Positions 7,437 to 16,800 of a DNA stretch of 28,960 nt are shown here, one piece after another. A program made the translations under genes and the position numbers. Below the pieces are notes generated by a model. It was not told where the DNA came from. It was given only the letters and a program-made list of their open reading frames with translations, and ran no database searches. This DNA is from an uncultured Prevotellaceae bacterium. GTDB taxonomy: Bacteria; Bacteroidota; Bacteroidia; Bacteroidales; Bacteroidaceae. The stretch's first letter is position 1. Each line of letters begins with the position of its first letter. The stretch spans positions 1-28,960 of the forward strand of contig OMXX01000047.1 of NCBI GenBank assembly GCA_900315105.1, given 5' to 3'.

Positions 7437-9266
7437 ATGAAAAATTATCTGCTAAAGTGCGTTGCGCTATTACTTGTCGGCTCATTGGCAATAGCCTGTG
7501 GCAAAGACGAGAAAGACGATGAGCTTCTCTCTGAGGAGAAGACAGAGGAAACCTCTGAAGGTACATCGTCATCATCTAGTGATAAAACCGATGAAGGAGA
7601 GGGGGGGGAGAAAAACGATTCTACTTCAACATCAACATCGACATCGACTACAGATTCAGGGACTGGATCAGAGTCGGTTTCTACTGCTGTTCCTGAGGAA
7701 ATCGTGCCGGTGAAAATCGACGCGAAAACATTTCCTGACCCTAAGTTCAGGGCTTTGCTTTTAGGTCGTGACTACGATAGGAACGGTGACGGAACTTTGG
7801 ACAAGCAGGAAATCATCTATCTCCGCAATATCTACTGTCAGAATATGGGCATTAAGTCGCTCAAGGGTATTGAGTATCTGAAAGAGCTCCGCGGCATCTA
7901 TTGTATGGACAACGAGATTGCTGACTGGGACCTCAGCCATAACAAGTTGCTTACAGGTATCTGGTGTTCTGGAAACAAGTTCTCCAAGCTCGACTTCACA
8001 GGTCTGGATGATCTTATCTGGGTGTATTGTCACGACAACCCTAACCTTACTACACTCAACGTAAGGAACAACCCGAAGATGGCGTATATAGAGTGTAATA
8101 CTACTCCGCTTAAAGATTTGGACGTTACTCAAAACCCAGAGTTGGAGCATCTTATGTGTGGTTCTTGCGGACTCAAGAAACTTGATCTGAGTAAGAATCC
8201 AAAGCTCCAGCACTTGGATGCTTTCCGCAATAAGTTCACATCGTTGGATCTTTCGCATAACCCTTTGATGAAACGTCTCGATATTTGGGACAACGAACAG
8301 CTCGGCAACGTTAACATCAATAATATGAAGGGCTTGCAGACTTACAACTGTGCCAAGACTGGTATTAAGAAATTGGATCTAAGCCACCATCCTGAGCTTT
8401 ACAAGTTGATTTGTAGTTATAACTCAATCACTTCATTGGATCTGTCAAAGAATCCTAAGCTTGTAATACTCCAGTGTCAGAATAATGCTCTCACCTCATT
8501 GAATCTGTCAAAGAACCCACAACTCCGCTTCTTGTGGGCTGCTTATAATAAGTTCACATCTTTGGACCTCAGCAGTAACCCATACCTTATTAAGGTTTAC
8601 CACGAAGGTACTTATGTGAAAGAGACTAAGGTTGATCATGAATGGTATATAAATCTTGGCGGAGATGTATCTACAGGTGATGATAATAAGTTTTACCTTT
8701 GGGTTAACATTGATGTGAAGATAAACGACGTTTCAAACGGCACACCGGCAGCTAAAGAGAAATATTCTCCGCTGGATCCTGGCGTAAAGGAAAGCGACTG
8801 TCTTACACGTGGATATGTGATGAATTATCTCTATGAAATGGCAGGAAAGCCAAACGTTTCAAAATACAAGACAAGTTTCAAGGATGTAGCAGGCACAAAA
8901 TACGAGGATGCCATCGTTTGGGGTGAGTTGAGAGCTATGACTATGGGCTTCCCAGAGTTCTTGGGCGACTATTTCGCTCCTAACAAATGGATTACCCGTC
9001 AGGACCTTACGTTTATGCTTATGAGATACGCAGAGGCATTCAATCTGAAACGTGAAATAGATTTCGGACGTAGTGACGAGTACATCGACTATTATGACAT
9101 CGATTCTGACCACTGGGAGGCTATTTGCTGGTGCGCTACCTGGCATATCATCGAAGGTAAGGGCGGCTCACAAAAGAGTCAGCAGAAGTTCGACCCATAC
9201 GGACGTATTACAATAGCCGATCTCAAACTGGCAATCGCAAACCTGAAAGAGGTAAACGGTTTATAA
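7437..9266 (+). CDS. Lipoprotein with EF-hand loop, leucine-rich repeats and SLH-like repeats
   Basis: A 609-aa predicted outer-membrane or surface lipoprotein. The signal peptide ends in the lipobox LAIAC with Cys21, followed by GKDEKDDE, an acidic/lysine segment like Bacteroidetes lipoprotein surface-export signals. Residues 30-90 are a Ser/Thr/Glu/Gly low-complexity linker. A complete EF-hand-type loop lies at 114-125 (Asp114, Asn116, Asp118, Thr120, Asp122, Glu125). About eleven 21-22-residue leucine-rich repeats follow (about 138-388), with the pattern LxxLxCxxNxLTSLDLSKNPK. From about 444 to 602 there are two SLH-like units: FKDV...YEDAIVWG...FAPNKWITRQDL, then HWEAICWCATWHIIEG...FDPYGRITIADL. 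LRRs suggest protein or glycan binding, and SLH repeats suggest attachment to cell-wall polymer. The ligand is unknown. Its neighbours do not point to a pathway. Confidence 0.88.
   Translation: MKNYLLKCVALLLVGSLAIACGKDEKDDELLSEEKTEETSEGTSSSSSDKTDEGEGGEKNDSTSTSTSTSTTDSGTGSESVSTAVPEEIVPVKIDAKTFPDPKFRALLLGRDYDRNGDGTLDKQEIIYLRNIYCQNMGIKSLKGIEYLKELRGIYCMDNEIADWDLSHNKLLTGIWCSGNKFSKLDFTGLDDLIWVYCHDNPNLTTLNVRNNPKMAYIECNTTPLKDLDVTQNPELEHLMCGSCGLKKLDLSKNPKLQHLDAFRNKFTSLDLSHNPLMKRLDIWDNEQLGNVNINNMKGLQTYNCAKTGIKKLDLSHHPELYKLICSYNSITSLDLSKNPKLVILQCQNNALTSLNLSKNPQLRFLWAAYNKFTSLDLSSNPYLIKVYHEGTYVKETKVDHEWYINLGGDVSTGDDNKFYLWVNIDVKINDVSNGTPAAKEKYSPLDPGVKESDCLTRGYVMNYLYEMAGKPNVSKYKTSFKDVAGTKYEDAIVWGELRAMTMGFPEFLGDYFAPNKWITRQDLTFMLMRYAEAFNLKREIDFGRSDEYIDYYDIDSDHWEAICWCATWHIIEGKGGSQKSQQKFDPYGRITIADLKLAIANLKEVNGL
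7601..7650 (+). repeat. G8 homopolymer and ACATCR microsatellite inside a CDS
   Basis: Eight consecutive G at 7601-7608 are followed by a short ACATCA/ACATCG tandem that encodes a Ser-Thr dipeptide run. Both lie early in the lipoprotein reading frame, in the linker after the lipidated cysteine, where a 1-bp slip would truncate the protein. Confidence 0.8.
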
Positions 9267-9279
9267 GTTTGAACTGATG

Positions 9280-9322
9280 CGAGGGAAAATCGTTAATCCG
9301 CTGTGATTCCGATTTTCCCTCG
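9280..9322 (+). terminator. Terminator of the LRR/SLH lipoprotein gene
   Basis: A perfect 12-bp stem (CGAGGGAAAATC at 9280-9291 with its complement at 9311-9322) encloses a 19-nt loop that can form a further 4-bp stem. It begins 14 nt after the stop codon. The downstream T-tract is short (TTTCTCTT). Confidence 0.7.
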
Positions 9323-9375
9323 TTTCTCTTCCATAGATCCAAGGAACCAAACTCGCTGAATCTCCGCTCTTAAAT

Positions 9376-9416
9376 CGACCCTTCACCGACTTTGCACCGA
9401 CTTTGCACCGACTTTG
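9376..9416 (+). repeat. 11-bp tandem array, copy 2
   Basis: Four 11-bp units, three of them nearly perfect (CGACTTTGCAC), run without gaps. The tail continues into TACGGAGG and then GGATCATAGGAGG, words that also follow the array at 104-152. The period matches copies 1 and 3, but the unit sequence differs outside the CCG core. Confidence 0.75.
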
Positions 9417-9422
9417 GTACGG

Positions 9423-9660
9423 AGGATCATAGGAGGAAAAGCGAATTCACATAGTCTATTGCTTTGATGTTTTTGGTGGCACGAATTTACAATTTACAGA
9501 GTATGTGTCAAAGGTGGAAAAACGTAGGTCCTCGGATTTGCTTAACATGAAGGCTTTGAAGAAAAATTTGCAAAAAAATGTAAAAATGCGTATGCTTTTT
9601 TGCTCAATTTGTTGTTTTTTGTCAAAAATCACTTGTTGGCGTCATTTTTTTTGAAAAAAA
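9423..9660. other. AT-rich gap without a gene
   Basis: No ORF with coding character is seen. The stretch becomes strongly AT-rich toward 9660, with poly-A and poly-T tracts just upstream of the promoter at 9661-9692. Such tracts could act as an UP-like element or a curved-DNA segment; this is inference. Confidence 0.4.
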
Positions 9661-9692
9661 TTTGGTGTGTTCGCAAACAATTAGTAATTTTG
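9661..9692 (+). promoter_or_regulatory. Strong promoter of the 9700-9995 RNA
   Basis: TTTG (9661-9664), a 20-bp spacer, then TAATTTTG (9685-9692). Both boxes match the Bacteroidetes consensus fully, making this the best promoter in the window. The inferred start is near 9700. Confidence 0.8.
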
Positions 9693-9699
9693 CACCGTC

Positions 9700-9995
9700 T
9701 TAAGAAAGTAAAGGCTTTCGATAACGGTAAAAGATTATATTCAAATAACGGATAACATAAAGACAAAGTTCCAATCTATATTGGTAGATTAAGGCTTGTT
9801 TAGGTAAAAAGATAGACAAAATTTAATTGTTAATAATGATATGCTCATTTAGGTACGAGCTTTTATAGGGAAAAGATTGTTATTACAGGTTAAATTGAAA
9901 ATTACAGGGTAAACGATACACTGTTTCCTAAAGGTAAAAAAATTAAAAAGAGATAAGAATAACGAAGCATCAGTAATGAATGCTCCGTTTTTTTT
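9700..9995 (+). ncRNA. Candidate noncoding RNA of about 295 nt with repeated GGTAAA motifs
   Basis: The segment runs from a consensus promoter to an intrinsic terminator and contains no credible ORF. It is AT-rich and apparently poorly structured until the terminator. GGTAAA occurs at 9726, 9803, 9908 and 9933, with variants at 9783, 9852, 9868 and 9888. ATTACAGG occurs twice, at 9882 and about 9902. I do not recognise RNase P RNA, tmRNA, SRP RNA or 6S RNA hallmarks. Repeated single-stranded GGUAAA would suit a protein- or RNA-binding decoy; this is inference. It could instead be a leader for ruvA, but the terminator argues against that. Confidence 0.6.
9961..9995 (+). terminator. Intrinsic terminator of the candidate RNA
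   Basis: A 10-bp stem with one mismatch (9961-9970 with 9980-9989, 9-nt loop) leads directly into eight T (9988-9995). This is a classic Rho-independent terminator on the plus strand. Confidence 0.85.
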
Positions 9996-10117
9996 ATGTC
10001 CCATGAAAAATGTAAAATATATTATATTTAATGCTCATTTTCGTCTGTTATGCAATAATTGTATGTACGCGCACGTTATTATTTATAATAATAAACAAGA
10101 ACACAATGTAAAAGGCT
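9996..10117 (+). other. Leader region of ruvA
   Basis: An AT-rich 122-bp gap after the terminator. No exact TAnnTTTG box is seen; the closest is TAATTGTA near 10060. A promoter for the ruvA-sprA series should lie here, but I cannot place it. Confidence 0.35.
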
Positions 10118-10747
10118 ATGATAGAATACATTAAAGGCGAACTGACGGAGGTGACCCCAACGCAGGCGGTTGTAGAGGCTGCCGGTGTAGGGTACGGTAT
10201 CAACATCTCACTAAATACCTATACGGCTATCCAGACAAAGAAGGAGGTGAAACTTTACATCCACGAGGCAATTATGACTGGTGGACGTGATGATTCATAT
10301 ACCCTTTATGGCTTTGTGAACAAACAGGAGAGAGAGCTCTATCGAATGCTGATAACCGTTAGCGGCGTTGGCAGCAATACCGCTCGTATGATTCTGTCGG
10401 CAATCTCACCAACGGAATTGGTGAATGTTATCTCCTCTGGCAATGAGAGATCGCTGAAGTCAGTCAAGGGCATAGGGCTCCGCACGGCTCAGCGCATCAT
10501 CGTGGATCTCCGTGACAAGATGTTGGCAAGCGGACTTATTGCAGATTTGCAGTCAAGTGCTGCGGCTGCCGGTATGCCTGTGCTCTCCGCAGAGCAGAAT
10601 GAGGTTCGCGACGAGGCTGTCGGAGCTCTTACGATGCTCGGCTTCTCACCAGCTCCAAGTCAGAAGGTGGTTGTTGATATACTCAAGGCTCATCCTGATA
10701 TGCCTGTAGAGCAGGTGATAAAGCAGGCGTTGAAGTTGATAAAATAA
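10118..10747 (+). CDS. ruvA: Holliday junction branch migration protein RuvA
   Basis: RuvA binds four-way DNA junctions as a tetramer and loads the RuvB motor in recombinational repair. At 209 aa it is of family length and has all three domains: an N-terminal OB fold (about 1-63), a middle domain with two helix-hairpin-helix motifs (SGVGSNTA near 82-89 and KGIGLRTAQ near 117-125), and the C-terminal RuvB-contacting helices (about 163-209, [12 protein letters not shown]). The start at 10118 gives the canonical [10 protein letters not shown]-terminus. It precedes sprA by 82 bp on the same strand, with no obvious terminator between, so co-transcription is likely. Nothing unusual was seen. Confidence 0.97.
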   Translation: MIEYIKGELTEVTPTQAVVEAAGVGYGINISLNTYTAIQTKKEVKLYIHEAIMTGGRDDSYTLYGFVNKQERELYRMLITVSGVGSNTARMILSAISPTELVNVISSGNERSLKSVKGIGLRTAQRIIVDLRDKMLASGLIADLQSSAAAAGMPVLSAEQNEVRDEAVGALTMLGFSPAPSQKVVVDILKAHPDMPVEQVIKQALKLIK

Positions 10748-10829
10748 GTCCCCTAACCCCGACCTCATCATCATACCCCGATATTATCCATCGGACGACC
10801 CTCCGTGATAGGGAAGGGGATGCAGATAA
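10748..10829. repeat. GC-rich REP-like sequence in the ruvA-sprA spacer
   Basis: The spacer carries C-runs at its start (GTCCCCTAACCCCGAC) and a complementary G-rich end (AGGGAAGGGGATG), with a small CCGAT/ATCGG stem between. It is the same style of C/G hairpin as at 24412-24429, 25271-25287 and 27599-27626, and contrasts with the AT-rich gaps elsewhere. No T-tract follows, so it is not an obvious terminator. Confidence 0.5.
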
Positions 10830-13800
10830 ATGAAAAAACGCAGTTCCTTGAAGAAAATATTCTCTGACCAGTTGTTTTTTAGAAAGGCTTGGTTTGGAGT
10901 CGTTCTCATCGTTATCTCGACGATGATATGGGGAACTGTGTCTGCTCAGGACGATAAGACTGCCAGAAGGCAAAGAAATACAACGTCTACACAAGGTGCT
11001 CCGGAAGAGCAGGTGGATGATGAAAATACGCAAAAGCCAAAGGAACGCAAAAGGGATATAAGAAGGCAGATCACAATTCAGGAAGACACTATTCCTGACA
11101 GTCTTCTTCATCCACGATGGAAGATTCAGCGTACTATGCCTATAACATACGATGACCTCGGACAGGGGGCGGCAGACCTCAGTCGTCCGGAGAATCTGAA
11201 GCAGTATGTCGTGTATAACGATACCCTTGACCGCTATGTGATAGGTTCGAAGATTGGAAACACATGGGTTGCTGCTCCTGTGATGATGTCGTTGCAGGAA
11301 TACCAGAAGTGGGTTGAAAAGCAGAAACTGACAGAATTCTTCCGCTCAAAGAATGACGAGATCTATCAGGCCAAGGGCAAGGATAAGTTCAGTTTCACGG
11401 ATATGCACTTTGAGTTAGGACCGGCAGAGAAGATATTCGGTCCTGGTGGAGTGCGAATCAAGACACAGGGATCTGCCGAGCTGAAGTTCGGTGCTACTAT
11501 TAAGTCTATAGACAATCCGTCATTGCCTATACGAAACAGGAACACCACATCCATCGACTTTGACGAGAAGATAAACCTCAATGTCACAGGTAAGGTGGGA
11601 GACAAGGTGAACATGAACCTTAATTACAATACCGAAGCTACCTTCAATTTCGATGCTCAGAATATGAAGTTGAAGTACGAGGGCAAGGAAGATGAGATAA
11701 TAAAACTCGTGGAGGCTGGTAATGTGAGCTTCCCGACAAACTCGTCTCTCGTCACCGGTGCTACGTCACTCTTCGGTATAAGAACCGATATGCAGTTCGG
11801 TAAACTCAAGCTCCAGACTGTCGTGTCTCAGAAGAAGTCAAATTCAAAGAGCGTGAGCAGTAAGGGTGGGGCACAGTTTACGCCTTTTGAGATAGACGTA
11901 GCCGACTATGAGGAGAACCGTCACTTCTTCCTCTCGCAATATTTCCGTGATATGTATGACAAGGCGCTCAGTAAGTTGCCGATCATGACATCGGGAGTCA
12001 ATATCACCAATGTGGAGATATGGGTGACGAATAAGACTGGTCAGACGACAGATACCCGTAACATCATTGCGCTTACTGACCTGGGTGAGGGAAAACCGAA
12101 AAATTCCAGGTGGACTGGGACAATTGGAAATGTTGTGCCTGACAATAATGCCAACACCGAGTATAATGAAATTATTACAACGTATGCTGATGCTCGGAAT
12201 ATAGACCAGACAGCGTCTGTGCTTGACGGTATAACAGGTTTTGTCGGCGGTGTTGACTACGAGAAACTCGAAAAGGCACGTAAGCTCTCTCCTTCAGAAT
12301 ATACAGTCAATTCGGCACTCGGCTATGTTTCTTTGAAATCCTCGCTCCAGACGGATCAGGTACTTGCCGTGGCTTTCGAATATACATATAACGGCCAGGT
12401 TCATCGTGTGGGAGAACTGGCTTCTCAGGGTAATGGCGATGTGGATAAGGCACTCATTGTGAAGTCGCTGAAGAATACGTCAAACAATCCTCAACAAGGT
12501 AACTGGCCGTTGATGATGAAGAACGTATATTACCTCGCACAAACAGTGGAGAAGCAGAAGTTTAGACTCGATATCAAGTACCAGAGTGATACGGCTGGTG
12601 TCTATCTCAACTATATTCCAGAACAAAAGCTAAAATCAACTCCTTTGCTTAGGATTATTGGTGCAGACCGTATAGATAACAACAATAAGCCGAATTCTAA
12701 CGGTTACTTCGATTTCGTTGAAGATTATACCGTATCTAATGGTCGTGTGTTCCTTCCGAAGGTGGAGCCTTTCGGAAAAAGTCTCTATGATTCTCTTAGG
12801 CATAGAGGTCTTGATTCATTACAGGCAAGTAAGTATGTCTATAAAGAGTTGTACGATTCAACGAAAACAGTGGCGAAGCAGATAGCCGAGAAGGATAAGT
12901 ATATACTTCAGGGACAGTTCAGGGGTACTGCTGCCAATGTTATTTCCTTGGGTGCGTATAATGTGCCTCAGGGCTCTGTTGTCGTTACAGCCGGTGCCGA
13001 GACATTGGTAGAGGGCAGTGACTATTCGGTTGACTATTCGCTAGGTGAGGTTACGATTCTCAACCAGAATATCATAGATGCTGGTACTGCCATAAATGTT
13101 TCACTTGAGAGTAATACCGACTGGGGCCAGCAGCGAAAGACCATGTTCGGACTCAACTGGGAGTATGACTTTACGAAAGACTTCCAGATGAGCGGTACGA
13201 TGCAGCATCTTTCAGAGCAGAGCCTTACGACAAAGGTGCAGATGGGTGCAGAGCCTCTGAACAATACGATATGGGGCGTGAACCTCAACTGGAAGAAAGA
13301 GAGCCAATGGTTGACCAATGTGCTTAACAAGGTACCGTTCCTGCATGTAACGCAACCTTCAAATATTCAGCTTAGCGGTGAGTTCGCTCAACTCATAGCT
13401 GGTCAGGCAAGTGGTACACAGGACAATGCTTCGTATATTGATGACTTTGAATCAACAAAGTCAGGCCTTAGTGTCAGCGCACCTACAACGTGGATGCTTT
13501 CAAGTGTACCATCAACTTTCAAGGAATCGGCTGACAAATCAGGTTTGTCAAGTGGCTATAACAGGGCACGTCTTGCGTGGTACACAATTGACCCTCTGTT
13601 CACAAGAAACGGTTCTACACTTACACCGAGTCATATCAAGAGCGATGTGGAACAGTTGTCTAATCACTATGTTCGTGAAGTCTATACAAAAGAGGTGTTC
13701 CCGAATCGTGATCAGAGTGCATATTCCGGTGTTTCAAGTACGTTGTCAATACTTAATCTAGCGTATTATCCAGAGGAAAGAGGACCTTATAACTTTACCA

Positions 13801-16800
13801 CAAGTCTTGATCGTGTAGGTCATCTCACCCAGCCTCGTAATGCGTGGGGAGGTATGATGCGTAAGATGGACACCAGCGACTTTGAGGCTGCCAATATCGA
13901 GTATATCGAGTTCTGGATGCTTGACCCATTTATCTATACGCGTGAGAATGGTACGGCTTCACAACATGGCGGTGACCTCTATTTCAACCTTGGCGACATC
14001 TCGGAGGATGTACTTCGTGACGGAAAGAAGTTCTATGAGAGCGGTATGCCGGTGGATGGCAGTAATTCATATACCGAATCACAGTGGGGTAAGATACCGA
14101 CACAGAGTACTGTGACATACGCCTTTGCCACAACAGGAGGTTCACGCAACAAGCAAGACGTTGGTCTCAATGGTCTTACCGATGAAGAGGAAAGGTCATT
14201 CAGAACCTATCAGGACTTCCTTACATACGTTAATGCTAACGTGTCAAGCCCTGCCCTTGACTCTATCAATGCCGACCCTGCCGGTGATAACTATCGCTAT
14301 TTCCGTGGGGCTGAGCTTGATCAGCGTAAGGCATCCATCCTTGAGAGATACAAGTATATCAACAATCCTCAGGGTAACTCTCCTGAGAGTAATAGCAACT
14401 TTGATTCTTCATATAAGACAACTCCTGATGTAGAGGATATAAATCAGGACTATACCCTGAACGAATACGAGAAATACTATCAGTACAGGGTCAGCATCCG
14501 TCCAGAGGATTTCGTGGTCGGTTCTAATTACATCGTTGACAAGCGTAGTGCAACACGTACTCTTAAGAATGGAACCAAGGCTGTTGTAGATTGGTATCAG
14601 TTCCGTATTCCTATCAAGTCTCCAAACAGGGAGAGGATAGGTTCCATAAACGATTTCACCAGCATCCGCTTTATGCGTATGTTCATGACCAACTTCGAGA
14701 AACCGATAGTATTGCGTTTCGCAAACCTCGACCTCGTTCGTGGTGAATGGCGTGTGTATGAGCAGAATCTTAGTGTAAACTCTGCCAATACTGCTCAGAT
14801 GGCAGTCAGCGATGTGAATATTGAGGAAAATGGAGAAAAGACACCTGTCAACTATGTTCTTCCTCCTGGTATCACACGTGTTGTTGACCCTTCACAGCCA
14901 CAGCTCACAGAAAGCAATGAGTCGGCAATGAACTTTATGCTTACCGGTATGAGTACGGGTGATGCAAAGGCTGTGTATAAGAATATGACGCTGGATATGC
15001 GTCAGTACAATAATCTGCAGATGTTCGTACATGCAAATGCTCTTGAGCCTAATGTCTGCAATCTGCAGGATGATCAGTTGGCTCTCTTCATTAGACTTGG
15101 TTCTGACTACAAGAGCAACTACTACGAGTATGAGATCCCGCTCAAACTTACACCTCCGGGTAAGTACAGCACATATTCAGGTGCTGATTGTCGTGCTGTT
15201 TGGCCGGAGGAAAATATGCTGAATATCAGGCTTAGCAAGTTTACTGCGCTGAAGAAGGCACGTAACAAGGCAAAGAATGCAGGCCTTGCATCCTACAATG
15301 CCGAGTTCAGCGTCTATGACGATGATACACCGAAGAACAAGATAAGCATCATGGGTAATCCTACTCTTGGTGAAGTGAAGACTATGGTCATTGGCGTGAG
15401 AAACCTTGCCGGTACGGAGAAGAGCGGTGAGGTGTGGGTTAATGAGCTTCGTCTTCTTGATCCGGAAAACTCTGGCGGATGGGCTGCACAGGGAAATCTC
15501 AATGTGCAGTTGTCAGATTTCGGCAATGTCAATGCTACTGGCAGATACACAAGTGAGGGATTCGGCGGACTTGAGGAAGGCGTGGCTTCACGCTCTACTG
15601 ATAACTTTACCACATATAGCATCACCACCAATTTCGAACTTGGTAAGTTCTTCCCAGAGAAGGCAAAGGTGCAGGCTCCGTTGTATTATAGTATGACACG
15701 CGAAAAGACTGCTCCGAAGTTCAATCCTCTTGATACTGATATGGAACTTGATGATGCTTTGGAGTCGGCTGGCAGTAAGCACGAGAAAGACTCCATTTCA
15801 AGCATTGCCATAAAGAAGAATGTCAGTACGAACTTCTCGCTTTCTGGCGTGAGAGTGGGAATTGCCACGAAGCGTCATCCTATGCCTTACGACCCTGCTA
15901 ACTTCACGTTCTCATACAGCCACTCTCATAACAATACTACAGGTGAGACAACCGTATATGAGAATGAAGATAACTGGAAAGGTACGCTGTCATATTCATG
16001 GACTCCTGTGTATAAGCCGTTTGAGCCTTTCAAGAAGATAAAGAGCAAGTCAAAGTATTATGATATCGTCAAGCGATTCAGCCTATACTGGTTGCCTCAG
16101 AATGTTTCGTTCAATAGCGATATAAATCGCTATCGATATGAGTTTCTGGAACGTGATATGGAGGATCTCGGAGCCTCCGAATCAATCCCTGCGACCTTAA
16201 ATTCACAGTTCCAGTGGAATCGTGATTTCAGTATAAGGTGGGATCTTACCAAGAACCTTCACCTCAATTTCCAGAGCGCTACTCATGCAGAGATAGAGGA
16301 ACTTCCTTATACGCAGAAAGATAAAGACCTCTATTGGGATCGTCTCGACGCATACAGGGATTCTGTTGTTGGCCCGAGTCTCAAACATATGGGTACTCCG
16401 TTGGATTATCAGCAGTCGTTCTCTGCTTCCTATAAGCTACCACTCAATCTCATACCTGTATTCAGCTGGCTTGATGCTAATGCCAACTACACCTCAAGCT
16501 ATAATTGGCAGAGGGGCACCCTTGCAGATAATGGAACCTCGTATGGTAATACTATAGCTATGAACCGTCTGTTGACAATCAACAGTACATTGAATCTTGA
16601 GAAGCTGTATGATCAGATTCCTTACCTTAAGAAAGTAAACGAGCGTTTCAAGAAGGCGGTGAAGCGTGTTCCGAAGAAGAGTAATACAAGTAGTAAAAAG
16701 GAGAAAGAAGAAAGTATAAAGGGCAAGGATGCTAAGGCAAAGGATGCTAAGGAACTTGCCGAGGAAAAGAAGGAACGTGAGCAGAAGGAGAAAGAAGAGA

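Noticed and set aside
10683..11111. A 142-codon minus-strand frame across the ruvA-sprA junction
   Set aside because: It lies opposite the ends of two firmly identified genes and lacks protein-like character.
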